A stretch of DNA of 37,172 nt from JAJFUV01 sp964561215 (GTDB taxonomy: Bacteria; Acidobacteriota; Terriglobia; Bryobacterales; Bryobacteraceae): assembly GCA_964561215.1 (NCBI GenBank), contig CAZLOS010000045.1, positions 1 to 37,172 on the forward strand, written 5' to 3'. The notes beneath the pieces were generated by a model. It worked only from the letters and a program-made list of their open reading frames with translations. It did not search any database and was not told the origin of the DNA. Position numbers and translations under genes: made by a program. This document shows positions 23,939 to 32,121 of the stretch, piece after piece (within the stretch, counting starts at the first letter, position 1; each line of letters opens with the position of its first letter).

Positions 23939-24895
23939 ATGCCGATGAATCAAGCCATCTCAAACGTGAACCGCCGCGGATTCCTGCAAAAGGCGGCCGC
24001 ACTGACCGCAGTCGGCGGGCTTGCGCCCGGTTCTTTCGGCCAAGTCTGTCCAGCCAGGGACGGAACGGTACGCGACCGGATCTGGATTTTCGCCAATCCC
24101 GCCAATGGCGATTACAACTTCGTCCGGAAGCGCTCCGTGATGACACCACTCGAGGCTTGCGTCTACATGGGCGCGCCAAATCTGTTGATGGTCAATCAGT
24201 ATCCCGGAAAAGACCAGGTGGCGAGGTTCGGCGAGGAGGGCAGGTACAAGGCCTTTGAACCGCCGTATGCTCAGTACGCTTACTCGCTCAAGGTACTGAA
24301 GCGCGTGGTGTGGTCGATTGTGGGCGCCGGCGGCATTACCCGGGACGAGGAACGGCGGCAGGTGCTCGAGTTGGCCCGGACAACGCCCAACATCGTCGGG
24401 CTCTTCATGGACGATTTCTTCACCGACCGGAAGTCCGGAAAACTTGCAAGCCTCACGCTGGACCAGGTCCGAGATGTCCAGAGACAGCTCAAACAATCCA
24501 GTAAGAAGCTGGATCTCTACGTCACGCTGTATACCCGGCAATTGGACCCCGCAATCCAGGAGTACCTTAGCCTGATTGACGTAGTGACACTCTGGACGTG
24601 GGAGACTGCCGAACTGGAAAACCTGGAGGCGAACCTGGCCAAGCTGGAGAAGCTGGCTCCGAAATCCCGCAAATTGTTGGGATGCTACACGTCCGACTAT
24701 GATCCCAAACGCACGCCCTGGTGGACAGCCCTGCCGGTGCCGATCATGGAGAAGCAATGCGAGACCGGCTTGAAGTGGCTCAAGGAAGGCCGAATAGACG
24801 GTATCATCATTTACGGCACGGCCATGGATCTCGGATGGGACTCGGTGGACTGGGCCCGCGAGTGGATCCAGAAAGTCGGGGACCGGAAGCTGTAG
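23939..24895 (+). CDS. Tat-exported protein of unknown function, possible TIM-barrel
   Basis: A 318-residue protein with a twin-arginine signal, NRRGFLQKAAALTAVGGLAP, near residues 10-30, so it is exported folded. A second ATG lies two codons in, at 23945. The mature part alternates strands and helices (NLLMVNQYPG, VWSIVGAGGI, VGLFMDDFF, LDLYVTLYTRQ, DVVTLWTWET, LLGCYTSDYDP, GIIIYGTAMDLGWD), a pattern expected of a TIM-barrel glycosidase-like fold. MDDFF and TSDYD hold candidate acidic residues. I do not recognise the family. It shares its flanks of transposase remnants with the upstream hydrolase, and the two could act on the same exported substrate. Confidence 0.65.
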   Translation: MPMNQAISNVNRRGFLQKAAALTAVGGLAPGSFGQVCPARDGTVRDRIWIFANPANGDYNFVRKRSVMTPLEACVYMGAPNLLMVNQYPGKDQVARFGEEGRYKAFEPPYAQYAYSLKVLKRVVWSIVGAGGITRDEERRQVLELARTTPNIVGLFMDDFFTDRKSGKLASLTLDQVRDVQRQLKQSSKKLDLYVTLYTRQLDPAIQEYLSLIDVVTLWTWETAELENLEANLAKLEKLAPKSRKLLGCYTSDYDPKRTPWWTALPVPIMEKQCETGLKWLKEGRIDGIIIYGTAMDLGWDSVDWAREWIQKVGDRKL

Positions 24896-24912
24896 ATCAT
24901 CTCGACTGAAGG

Positions 24913-24942
24913 GATTGCTGGGCGAGCCGCGGCCCGGCAATC
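24913..24942 (+). terminator. Strong hairpin after the Tat-protein gene
   Basis: GATTGCTGGGC (24913-24923) pairs with GCCCGGCAATC (24932-24942) around an 8-nt loop; 10 pairs are Watson-Crick and one is G-T. It lies 18 bp after the stop codon. There is no U-tract behind it, so it may be an imperfect terminator or the trimmed end of the adjacent transposase remnant. Confidence 0.45.
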
Positions 24943-25063
24943 GCATGATTTAGAGCGGCTTGGCGTCACGTCGCTGTTTGCGGCGCTGGATGCGGCCAGC
25001 GGAGTCACAACCAGCAATTGCTGCCGGCGGCATCGCCATCAGGAGTTCCTCCGGCAAGGATGA
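24935..25063 (+). pseudogene. IS630-type transposase, internal remnant
   Basis: The frame reads HDLERLGVTSLFAALDAASG and then RRHRHQEFLR before drifting into a stop. This is the conserved core strand region of IS630-family transposases (HDYxRHGTTSLFAAL ... RRHRxxEFL), which precedes the second catalytic Asp. The protein is missing on both sides, so the copy is dead. A 12-bp palindrome (CAGCAATTGCTG, 25012-25023) lies within it. The fragment comes from a different part of the transposase than the remnant at 22.15 kb. Confidence 0.75.
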
Positions 25064-25109
25064 GCGCTTTTGTAAACGTACTTCTTACTAGGCACAGTAG
25101 TTTGAGAAG

Positions 25110-25892
25110 ATGGCCAGGGAGGCGAACTTGAGCCGCAAGTGCGAGGTTCCGCGCGCAGGGGTAATCGACGCCTACTGCGTCCTGGGCGTGGACCGCGAGT
25201 ACGATTTGACGGCCGCGATGCTGGTCGAGGCCATGGACGAGGCCGAGGTGGATCGTGCGGTTGTCGCGCCCGTGGATCGTTCGCTGGCAGTGATGAACCG
25301 CGAGGGCAACGATCTCATGCTCAGTGCGGCGCGAGAGCATCCACGCCGCCTCATCCCGGCCTGTTCCGTGAACCCTTGGTATGGCGCGGCGGCCGAGAGA
25401 GAACTGTGCCGGGCGATCGGCGAGGGGGCGCGCATGCTTGTGCTGCACCCTTGGGTGCAAGGCTACCTGGCTAATGACGAGTTGGCGTTCCCGGTGCTCG
25501 AGATGGCCGGGCGCGAGCGCGTGCCGGTGTACATGCACACGGGGCAGCCGGGTAACTCGACCCCCTGGCAAGTAGCCGATCTCGCCACACGTTTCCCCGG
25601 CGTGGACTTCATCATGGGGCACGCGGGGGCGACGGACTTCTGGAACGACGCGGTGGATGCGGCTGGGACGAGGGAAAACGTCTACCTGGAATCATCGCTC
25701 GCGCGGCCGTTTCAGTTTGCCGGCTACCTGGAGAAGGTGGGCGCCGCGAAAGGGATCGCCGGGTCCTATGCGCCCTTGAATAATCTGGTCTTCGAATGGA
25801 CCCAGTTGCGGGAATGCGTTCCGGCCGCGATGTGGCCGCGGGTGGCTGGAGGCAATCTCGCGGAGTTGCTCGGTAAGCGATGTGCCCTGTGA
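25110..25892 (+). CDS. Amidohydrolase-2-like protein lacking metal ligands
   Basis: A 260-residue TIM-barrel protein of the amidohydrolase-2 type. Shared blocks with the next gene are VLHPWVQGY, VYMHTGQPGNSTPWQV, MGHAGATDFW and VAGGNLAELLG. The first strand reads VIDAYCVLG where active members have D-x-H-x-H, so both histidines are gone (Y22 and V24). Near the C-terminus GSY replaces GSD, losing the catalytic aspartate. It may be a non-catalytic partner of the following paralogue, with which it overlaps by 13 bp. The start ATG 25110 has no good ribosome-binding site. The substrate is unknown. Confidence 0.75.
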   Translation: MAREANLSRKCEVPRAGVIDAYCVLGVDREYDLTAAMLVEAMDEAEVDRAVVAPVDRSLAVMNREGNDLMLSAAREHPRRLIPACSVNPWYGAAAERELCRAIGEGARMLVLHPWVQGYLANDELAFPVLEMAGRERVPVYMHTGQPGNSTPWQVADLATRFPGVDFIMGHAGATDFWNDAVDAAGTRENVYLESSLARPFQFAGYLEKVGAAKGIAGSYAPLNNLVFEWTQLRECVPAAMWPRVAGGNLAELLGKRCAL

Positions 25893-26635
25893 TCGTCGAT
25901 TGCCACACGCACTGGGGCATGGCTTGGACCGCGCGGGATGGCGAGAATCCGGCCCGGTGGCTGGAGACGCTGGATGGGCGCGGCGTGGACAAAGCCGCCC
26001 TGATGGGCCACGCGAACCTGGTGCGGGCGGATTGGAGCCAGGCCGATAACGACCGGGTGGCGCGGATCGCCGAAAAGGCGCCAGAGCGTTTGTTGCCGGT
26101 ATACACGGCCTGGCCGCAAGCGGGCGCGGAAGGTCTGGCCGAGACGCGGCGCGCCATCGAGAAACTAGGCGCGCGAGGCTTGAAGTTTCATCCGTGGCTG
26201 CAAGGATTCTCGACGGCCGATCCATGCTTCGGCGAGATGTGCGCGGCGGCGGGCGAAGCGGGCGTGCCGGTGATCTTCCACGACGGGACCCCGTGCTACA
26301 GCCTGCCGGAGCAGATTGCAGGCGCGGCGCGGCGGTTCCCGGCGACGAAGTTCGTGCTGGGGCACGCGGGGCTGCTGTGGAGTTGGCGCAGCGCGCTGGA
26401 AGCGGCCCGGTTGCCCAACGTCTGGCTGTGCCTTTGCGGGCCGCACATGCGCGCCATGGAGATGCTGTGCCGCCGGGCCGACCCGGAACGGATCGTTTGG
26501 GGCTCGGACTTCGGTTTTGGATTGGCGGATACCATCGGCTACCGGCTGAGCGCCTTCAAGGAAGCCAACGTCGAAGGCGCGTTGCGGGGACGGATTCTCG
26601 GCGAAAACGCCCGGCGCCTGCTGGGGATCCGGTAG
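25880..26635 (+). CDS. Amidohydrolase-2 family metal-dependent hydrolase
   Basis: A 251-residue TIM-barrel hydrolase with the full ligand set. H9 and H11 lie in VDCHTHWG; further residues are in LKFHPWLQGF, VIFHDGTPC, VLGHAGLLW and the catalytic Asp in WGSDFGFG. Members decarboxylate or hydrolyse small carboxylates and lactones, so the reaction cannot be named. The start overlaps the upstream paralogue; ATG 25880 and GTG 25889 are both possible. The tight overlap and shared fold suggest the two proteins work together, perhaps as a heteromer. Confidence 0.82.
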   Translation: MCPVIVDCHTHWGMAWTARDGENPARWLETLDGRGVDKAALMGHANLVRADWSQADNDRVARIAEKAPERLLPVYTAWPQAGAEGLAETRRAIEKLGARGLKFHPWLQGFSTADPCFGEMCAAAGEAGVPVIFHDGTPCYSLPEQIAGAARRFPATKFVLGHAGLLWSWRSALEAARLPNVWLCLCGPHMRAMEMLCRRADPERIVWGSDFGFGLADTIGYRLSAFKEANVEGALRGRILGENARRLLGIR

Positions 26636-26654
26636 TTCCAGCCGAGCAGCGGTT

Positions 26655-26683
26655 TTGCGGCGCATGGGCGTGTCCCGTATAAT
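26655..26683 (+). promoter_or_regulatory. Promoter of the ffh operon
   Basis: TTGCGG (26655-26660), a 17-bp spacer and a consensus TATAAT (26678-26683). The leader to ATG 26754 is about 64 nt. Confidence 0.7.
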
Positions 26684-26753
26684 GAAAGAACTGCCCCCTG
26701 AGCAGTAGCCTGCCGTGGCTCGCAGAGTGTCTGTGCGCGCCCGGATCTCGAAC

Positions 26754-28106
26754 ATGTTTGAGAACTTATCGGAAAAGCTCCAGCGCGTCTTCAAAAACCT
26801 GCGTGGAGAAGGGAAGCTGACAGCCGAGAATATGGACGCGGCTCTAAAGGAGATCCGTGTCGCTTTACTCGAAGCCGATGTCAACTTCAAGGTTGTCAAA
26901 CAGTTCATCGAGAACGTGCGGCAGAAAGCCATGGGCGAGGAGGTTTTGTCGTCGTTCTCGCCGGCGCAGCAGGTCACCAAGATTGTCCGCGACGAGATGA
27001 TCCGCATCCTGGGGAGCCATCACGCGCGGTTGCGGTTTGCGAACGAGCCTCCCAGCATCATCTTCATCGTCGGGCTGCAGGGCTCGGGCAAGACCACCAC
27101 GACGGGTAAGCTGGCGCGCTGGCTGTCCAACAACGGCCACCGCCCGCTGATGGTTTCCGTGGACGTCTACCGCCCGGCGGCGCGCGAGCAGTTGAAGGTG
27201 ATCGCCAAGGACCTCCGCCAGGCGATCTACGAAGGCACCGAAGGCGAGAACCGGCCGCTCGAACTGACGCGGGGCGCCAGGCGCGAAGCGCAGATGACCG
27301 GCTGCGACGTAGTGCTGGTGGATACGGCCGGCCGGTTGCACATCGATGACGAGTTGATGACGGAATTGCAGGAACTCAAGGCCGCCTTCGAGCCGGTGGA
27401 GATCCTGTTCGTAGCCGATGCCATGACCGGGCAGGATGCGGTCAAGAGCGCCGCGGAGTTCCACAAGCGCCTCGGCATCACCGGCGTGATCCTGACCAAG
27501 ATGGATGGCGACGCCCGCGGCGGCGCGGCCCTGTCGATCCGGACGGTAACCGAGCAGCCGCTGAAATTCGTGGGCGTCGGCGAGAAATTCGACGCGCTCG
27601 AGCCGTTTCATCCCGATCGCATCGCGTCGCGGATTCTCGGCATGGGCGATGTGCTCAGCCTGATCGAAAAAGTCGAAGAGAACATCGACCGCAAGAACGC
27701 CGAGGAGATGGAGCGCAAGCTCCTGGATAACGATTTTACGCTGGCGGATTTCCGCGATCAGATCCGGCAGTTGCGCAAGATGGGGCCGCTCGAATCGCTG
27801 CTCGGCATGATGCCGCAGATCGGGCCGCTCAAAGACGTCAGCAAGGTCAAGATCGACGAAAAAGAAGTTACGCGCGTGGTGGCGATCATCGATTCGATGA
27901 CGCCCCGGGAACGCGCCAACCACATGATTATCAACGGTTCGCGACGCAAGCGCATCGCCCGGGGCAGCGGGACGAGCGTGCAGGAAGTGAACCAGTTACT
28001 GAAACAATACGCGCAAGCGCGCAAAATGATGAAGAGTCTCTCCGGCGGCTTTTGGGGCAAACGGTTGGGTAAAATGAAGTTGCCCGCTTTTCCAGGCCTG
28101 TCGTGA
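26754..28106 (+). CDS. ffh: Signal recognition particle protein Ffh
   Basis: A 450-residue SRP GTPase from ATG 26754 (MFENLSEKLQRVF); the open frame extends 13 codons upstream but this start is canonical. The N domain covers about 1-90, and the G domain has GLQGSGKTTTTGKLA, DTAGRLHID and TKMDGDARGGAALS. The methionine-rich M domain (about 300-450) includes the RNA-binding SRRKRIARGSGTSVQEVNQL. Ffh binds signal sequences as they emerge from the ribosome. It heads an operon with ribosomal and tRNA-modification genes and, further on, signal peptidase. No SRP RNA gene was found in the window. Confidence 0.97.
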   Translation: MFENLSEKLQRVFKNLRGEGKLTAENMDAALKEIRVALLEADVNFKVVKQFIENVRQKAMGEEVLSSFSPAQQVTKIVRDEMIRILGSHHARLRFANEPPSIIFIVGLQGSGKTTTTGKLARWLSNNGHRPLMVSVDVYRPAAREQLKVIAKDLRQAIYEGTEGENRPLELTRGARREAQMTGCDVVLVDTAGRLHIDDELMTELQELKAAFEPVEILFVADAMTGQDAVKSAAEFHKRLGITGVILTKMDGDARGGAALSIRTVTEQPLKFVGVGEKFDALEPFHPDRIASRILGMGDVLSLIEKVEENIDRKNAEEMERKLLDNDFTLADFRDQIRQLRKMGPLESLLGMMPQIGPLKDVSKVKIDEKEVTRVVAIIDSMTPRERANHMIINGSRRKRIARGSGTSVQEVNQLLKQYAQARKMMKSLSGGFWGKRLGKMKLPAFPGLS

Positions 28107-28125
28107 AGGGAGGAATGAGAAACCG

Positions 28126-28383
28126 ATGTTGATGATACGTTTGGCCCGTTTTGGCGCCAAGAAGAAGCCTTCGTACCGCGTTGTGGTGATCGAGAAGGAA
28201 CGTGCGCGGGATTCCAGCGCGGTGGAAGTCGTTGGCCATTACGTTCCTGTGACGCAACCGCCGCTGGTGGATTTGAAGCGCGACCGGATCGAATACTGGA
28301 TCAAAGCCGGGGCGAAGCCTTCGGATACCGTGGCCCGGTTGCTGAAGCAGAATCCGGCGCCGGTCGAGCAGCCTGCAGCTTAA
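28126..28383 (+). CDS. rpsP: Ribosomal protein bS16
   Basis: An 85-residue small-subunit protein with the canonical start MIRLARFGAKKKPSYRVVV, YWIKAGAKPSDTVARLL and a short Ala/Pro tail. GGGAGGA lies about 12 nt upstream of ATG 28126; an in-frame ATG two codons later (28132) is equally plausible and matches the usual N-terminus better. It sits between ffh and khpA, the conserved bacterial order. Confidence 0.96.
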   Translation: MLMIRLARFGAKKKPSYRVVVIEKERARDSSAVEVVGHYVPVTQPPLVDLKRDRIEYWIKAGAKPSDTVARLLKQNPAPVEQPAA

Positions 28384-28456
28384 GCCCTTCCGATTGTTAG
28401 GAAGCTCCGCGCGGTGAAGCAGTGATATGATCGGAGCAGAGGCAGGAGGCGCAGGG

Positions 28457-28687
28457 ATGAAAGCGTTAGTTGAAGAAATTGCGAAGGCACTGGTTGACAT
28501 CCCCGATCAAGTCAATGTACGGGAAGTGCAGGGCGAGCAGGTGACCGTGCTCGAGTTGCGCGTGGCTCCCAGCGATTTGGGGAAGGTAATCGGCAAGCAA
28601 GGCCGTACCGCTCGGAGCATCCGGACGATTCTGGGCGCCGCCGGCATGAAGTTGAACCGGCGGTTCACGCTGGAGATTCTGGAATAG
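28457..28687 (+). CDS. khpA: KH-domain RNA-binding protein KhpA
   Basis: A 76-residue protein that is essentially one KH domain, with the RNA-binding GxxG loop in VIGKQGRTARSIRTIL. ATG 28457 is chosen because it gives the usual family length and has AGGAGG upstream; the open frame runs 10 codons further. KhpA works with KhpB as a global RNA chaperone. It is at the standard place between rpsP and rimM, and its stop lies 2 bp before the rimM start. Confidence 0.94.
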   Translation: MKALVEEIAKALVDIPDQVNVREVQGEQVTVLELRVAPSDLGKVIGKQGRTARSIRTILGAAGMKLNRRFTLEILE

Positions 28688-28689
28688 CC

Positions 28690-29256
28690 TTGGAGCGCGA
28701 AGAGGGCTCCGCGGCGGGCGGGAAGTGGGTCGCCATTGCCTTGCTCGACCGGACGCGAGGCAACCGGGGTGAGCTTATATGCACTCCGTTGAGCGATTCC
28801 ATCGAGCGTTGCCGGAGCTTCAAGGAAGTTTTTCTTTTCGGCCGTGACGGCTTCCTGGCCGAGGGGCAGCCGTTCGTCGTCGACGATTTGTGGGACTACC
28901 GCGGCCGGTGGGTATTCAAGTTTCGAGGCATCGACACGATCTCCGCGGCTGAACAACTCAAGGGCGCGGAAGTGCGTGTTCCGATTGAGCAGCGGCCTCC
29001 GGCCGGGGCAGGCAGTTACTTCGTGGACGACTTGATCGGCTGCGAGGTGGTGGAGAAGGCAAGCGGCGCGACGCTCGGCCGGGTCAGCGCGTGGCGCGAG
29101 TACGGCGGAACGCCGCTGGTGGAAGTCGCCGGCGGGAAGCAGGGGCAGCCGTTGCTGATCCCGTTCGCGCGGTCGATCTTCGTGGAAATCGATGTTGCTG
29201 CCCGGCGCCTGGTGGTGGATATGCCGGAAGGCTTGGTGGAATTGAACGAACAATGA
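28690..29256 (+). CDS. rimM: Ribosome maturation factor RimM
   Basis: A 188-residue two-domain protein that assists 30S assembly and binds uS19. The first beta-barrel begins VAIALLDRTRGNRGELICTP, and the PRC-barrel domain has YFVDDLIGCEVVEKASGATL and ending RRLVVDMPEGLVEL. The start is TTG at 28690, since no ATG or GTG is available between the khpA stop and the conserved N-terminus. The stop overlaps the trmD ATG (ATGA). Confidence 0.93.
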   Translation: MEREEGSAAGGKWVAIALLDRTRGNRGELICTPLSDSIERCRSFKEVFLFGRDGFLAEGQPFVVDDLWDYRGRWVFKFRGIDTISAAEQLKGAEVRVPIEQRPPAGAGSYFVDDLIGCEVVEKASGATLGRVSAWREYGGTPLVEVAGGKQGQPLLIPFARSIFVEIDVAARRLVVDMPEGLVELNEQ

Positions 29257-29978
29257 CGTTTCACGTGCTGACGATCTTTCCGGAGTTCTTCCGGGGGCCG
29301 TTCGAGCACGGCGTGGTCGGCAAGGCCGTGGAATCCGGGCGCATTGCGGTCCGGATACACAATCTGCGGGACTGGACTTACGACCGGCACCGGACCGTGG
29401 ACGACCGTCCGTTCGGCGGCGGCGAAGGCATGCTGCTGAAGCCGGAGCCGCTTTTCGAGGCGGTGGGGTCCATTTGGCCGGAACGCGGGCCGGGCCGACG
29501 CGTGGTGCTTATGTCGGCATCGGGCCGGCTGTTCGACCAGGAGATAGCCAAGCGCCTGGCGGGCATGGAGGAAATCCTCCTGATCGCCGGGCGGTACGAA
29601 GGCGTGGATGAGCGGGTGGCCGAGCACCTGGCCGACGAGGAAATCTCGATCGGCGATTACGTTCTGAGCGGCGGAGAATTGGCCGCTGCGGTGGTGGTTG
29701 ACGCCGTGGCGCGGTTGCGGGAAGGCGTCGTGGGGAACCAGGACTCGACCCGCTACGAATCGTTTTCGAGCGACGAGTATGGGCTGAACATGCTGGACTG
29801 CCCGCAGTACACGCGGCCGGCGGAGTTCCGGGGCTGGAAGGTGCCGGAAGTGTTGTTGAACGGCAACCACGCCGAGATCAGGAAGTGGCGCGAAGCGGCG
29901 GCGGCCGAAAAAACCCGGCGGATGAGGCCGGAACTGGCCCGGAGACGAGCGGAAGTGCACCCGGGTCCGCTAGAATAA
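29253..29978 (+). CDS. trmD: tRNA (guanine-37-N1)-methyltransferase
   Basis: A 241-residue SPOUT methyltransferase that modifies G37 next to the anticodon. The N-terminus FHVLTIFPEFF, the PFGGGEGMLLKPEP loop, LIAGRYEGVDERV and the knot region EISIGDYVLSGGELAA are all canonical. RPAEFRGWKVPEVLLNGNH follows near the C-terminus. The ATG at 29253 overlaps the rimM stop by four bases; the longer open frame upstream is inside rimM. Normal length. Confidence 0.97.
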   Translation: MTFHVLTIFPEFFRGPFEHGVVGKAVESGRIAVRIHNLRDWTYDRHRTVDDRPFGGGEGMLLKPEPLFEAVGSIWPERGPGRRVVLMSASGRLFDQEIAKRLAGMEEILLIAGRYEGVDERVAEHLADEEISIGDYVLSGGELAAAVVVDAVARLREGVVGNQDSTRYESFSSDEYGLNMLDCPQYTRPAEFRGWKVPEVLLNGNHAEIRKWREAAAAEKTRRMRPELARRRAEVHPGPLE

Positions 29979-30000
29979 GGATTTAAAGGATTTCAAGGCG

Positions 30001-30348
30001 ATGACTAACCGAGCGTTGATGAAGTTTGAGGGGAAGAAGCAGGTGGCTTCCAAGCAGGAGTTCCGGCCGGGCGACACCGTGCGCGTCCACGTGAAGATCA
30101 AGGAAGGCGACAAAGAGCGCCTGCAGGCGTTTGAAGGCACGGTGATTGCGCGCAAGAACAGCGGCATGGGCGAGACGGTTACGGTCCGCAAGGTCAGCTT
30201 CGGGCAGGGCGTCGAGCGCATCTTCCCGATGAACGCTCCGGTCATCGACCACATCGACGTGGTGCGCACGGGCCGTGTGCGGCGCTCGAAGCTGTATTAC
30301 CTCCGTGAACTTCGCGGCAAAGCCGCGCGTTTGCGCGAGCGCGAATAA
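30001..30348 (+). CDS. rplS: Ribosomal protein bL19
   Basis: A 115-residue large-subunit protein. FRPGDTVRVHVKIKEGDKER, LQAFEGTVIARKNSG, VRKVSFGQGVERIFP and KLYYLRELRGKAARLRE are the standard blocks. AAGGATTTAAAGGATTTCAAGG precedes the ATG and offers ribosome-binding sites. It ends two bases before the rnhB start. Confidence 0.97.
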   Translation: MTNRALMKFEGKKQVASKQEFRPGDTVRVHVKIKEGDKERLQAFEGTVIARKNSGMGETVTVRKVSFGQGVERIFPMNAPVIDHIDVVRTGRVRRSKLYYLRELRGKAARLRERE

Positions 30349-30349
30349 T

Positions 30350-31027
30350 TTGGCAGGCCAGCGATCCACGCGACTGCGGTGCACGGCCCACTTCGAGCGC
30401 GAGGCTCGGGGGGCGGGTTTCCTGTACATCGCCGGCGTGGATGAAGCCGGGCGAGGTTCGCTGTTTGGAAGCGTATTCGCGGCAGCCGTGATTCTGGATC
30501 CGGAGAGGCCGATCCACGGCCTGCGCGATTCCAAGCAGCTCACCCCGGAGCGGCGCGAGGAACTCTCCGCGGAGATCCGCCAGCGAGCAAAAGCGTGGGC
30601 GGTGGCAACGGCGGATGCGGCCGAGATCGACCGCATCAACATCCTGGAGGCCAGCCGCCTTGCCATGCGGCGCGCCATCGAGAAACTGAATCCTCCCGCC
30701 GATTACCTGCTGGTGGATGCCGTGCGGGTCGATCTGCCGCTGCCGCAACAGGCACTGATTAAAGGCGACGCCCGCTGCCAATCCATCGCCGCGGCTTCGA
30801 TACTGGCCAAAGTCGACCGGGACTGTTCCATGCGCGAATGGGATCGAGTGTATCCGCAATACGGGTTGGCGAGACATAAAGGCTATCCGACCGTCGAACA
30901 TCTGGAGGCGCTCGCCTTGCACGGGGCGGCGAATGAATACAGATTCAGCTATGCGCCGGTGCGCGAGATCGTGTCGGCACGCAGGCTCGGGCTCAGGATT
31001 CCGGCGGAGGCGGCGGAAGCGCGATGA
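30350..31027 (+). CDS. rnhB: Ribonuclease HII
   Basis: A 225-residue RNase H type 2 that nicks RNA in RNA/DNA hybrids and removes misinserted ribonucleotides. The catalytic region GVDEAGRGSLFGSV supplies Asp and Glu, LRDSKQL and LLVDAVRVDLP follow, and SIAAASILAKVDRD holds another acidic residue. I place the start at TTG 30350, right after the rplS stop, because the frame upstream lies inside rplS and no ATG occurs before the conserved core. The stop overlaps the next ATG (ATGA). Confidence 0.92.
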   Translation: MAGQRSTRLRCTAHFEREARGAGFLYIAGVDEAGRGSLFGSVFAAAVILDPERPIHGLRDSKQLTPERREELSAEIRQRAKAWAVATADAAEIDRINILEASRLAMRRAIEKLNPPADYLLVDAVRVDLPLPQQALIKGDARCQSIAAASILAKVDRDCSMREWDRVYPQYGLARHKGYPTVEHLEALALHGAANEYRFSYAPVREIVSARRLGLRIPAEAAEAR

Positions 31028-31305
31028 GCGGGCCGCCGGTTCCGACGACCGCGCCAGCGGTGCGCTGGTATCACAAGCTATTCGCGGTCTTCTTCGTGCT
31101 CTTCGCCATCGAACTGGGCGTATTCCTGATCATGGTTCCATGGACGGGCATGTGGGAGAGGAATTTCCTGCCCAAGCTGGTGCCGCATTTTTACGAAATG
31201 TGGATCAGCCCTTACATGCGCGGGGCGGTAAGCGGCGTAGGCGTCTTGAACCTGTGGATCGCGCTCGCGGAAACGATTTCGCTGCGCCGCCATTGGGTAA
31301 AATAG
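31024..31305 (+). CDS. Small membrane protein of unknown function
   Basis: A 93-residue protein with one clear membrane helix (about 19-38, LFAVFFVLFAIELGVFLIMV), a loop with PWTGMWERNFLPKLVPHF, and a second hydrophobic stretch (about 66-85, GAVSGVGVLNLWIALAET). Both ends are probably cytoplasmic. It overlaps the rnhB stop by four bases and sits 27 bp before lepB. I do not recognise the family. Its place suggests a link to export or the envelope, but that is inference. Confidence 0.75.
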   Translation: MSGPPVPTTAPAVRWYHKLFAVFFVLFAIELGVFLIMVPWTGMWERNFLPKLVPHFYEMWISPYMRGAVSGVGVLNLWIALAETISLRRHWVK

Positions 31306-31332
31306 GAAGGACTTGTTCGTACGAGGTTAATC

Positions 31333-32121
31333 GTGGCTGAGACGAAAGTAAACGCAGCTCCTGCACCGGCGTCCGAAAAGAAGACTGCTGTTGGAGAACG
31401 CCCGCGAGGCGCCATCGCGGAATGGACCATCACCATCCTGTTGTTGTTGTTCGGCACAACAACGCTGGTGCAAGCCTTCGTGATCCCCACCGGATCCATG
31501 GAGGACACGCTGCTGATCGGCGATCATCTTCTGGTGGACAAGTTGGCCTATGCGCCCACCGGGCCGATCAGCAAGCACCTGCTCCCTTACAGCGACGTGA
31601 CGCGCGGCGATATCATCGTTTTCCGCTATCCGATAGACATCAACCAGACCTTCGTCAAACGCGTCATCGGGGTGCCGGGCGATCGCATCCGCCTGGAGAA
31701 CAAGCAGGTGTACCTGAACGGGAAGAAGTTGGTTGAGCCTTACAAGTACCACAAAACCGAGTACATTGACTCCTATCGTGACAACTTCCCCGGTGAGCCG
31801 AACGTGGGCATCTTCCCGCCTGCCCAGGTAATGCTAGAACAGAACGTCGTGAAGGGGGAAGTGGTGGTGCCGCCGGACAATTTCTTCGCCATGGGCGACA
31901 ACCGCGATTCCTCGCTCGACAGCCGGTACTGGGGCTTCGTGCCGCGCAAGAACATCATCGGCAAGCCGCTCATCATCTACTGGTCCTACGACGCTCCGAC
32001 GGAACGGCTGGCCAGCCCGACCATCGGTTTGGACCACATGATGGACCTGGCGCAGAACTTCTTCACCAAGACGCGCTGGAGTAGAACCTTCAAACTGATT
32101 CATCCCTATCCGGTTCACTGA
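31333..32121 (+). CDS. lepB: Signal peptidase I
   Basis: A 262-residue membrane protease that removes signal peptides on the outer face of the inner membrane. An Ala/Pro-rich cytoplasmic tail (1-28) is followed by a membrane helix (about 29-48). The catalytic serine is S55 in IPTGSMEDTL and the general-base lysine is K109 in TFVKRVIGVPGDRI. GDNRDSSLDSRYWGFVP is the conserved family box. The start is GTG 31333. Its TGA overlaps the next ATG by one base. It forms an export theme with ffh in the same operon. Confidence 0.96.
   Translation: MAETKVNAAPAPASEKKTAVGERPRGAIAEWTITILLLLFGTTTLVQAFVIPTGSMEDTLLIGDHLLVDKLAYAPTGPISKHLLPYSDVTRGDIIVFRYPIDINQTFVKRVIGVPGDRIRLENKQVYLNGKKLVEPYKYHKTEYIDSYRDNFPGEPNVGIFPPAQVMLEQNVVKGEVVVPPDNFFAMGDNRDSSLDSRYWGFVPRKNIIGKPLIIYWSYDAPTERLASPTIGLDHMMDLAQNFFTKTRWSRTFKLIHPYPVH

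Noticed and set aside
26636..28125. SRP RNA gene near ffh
   Set aside because: No sequence with the conserved tetraloop hairpin was seen in the gaps around ffh.
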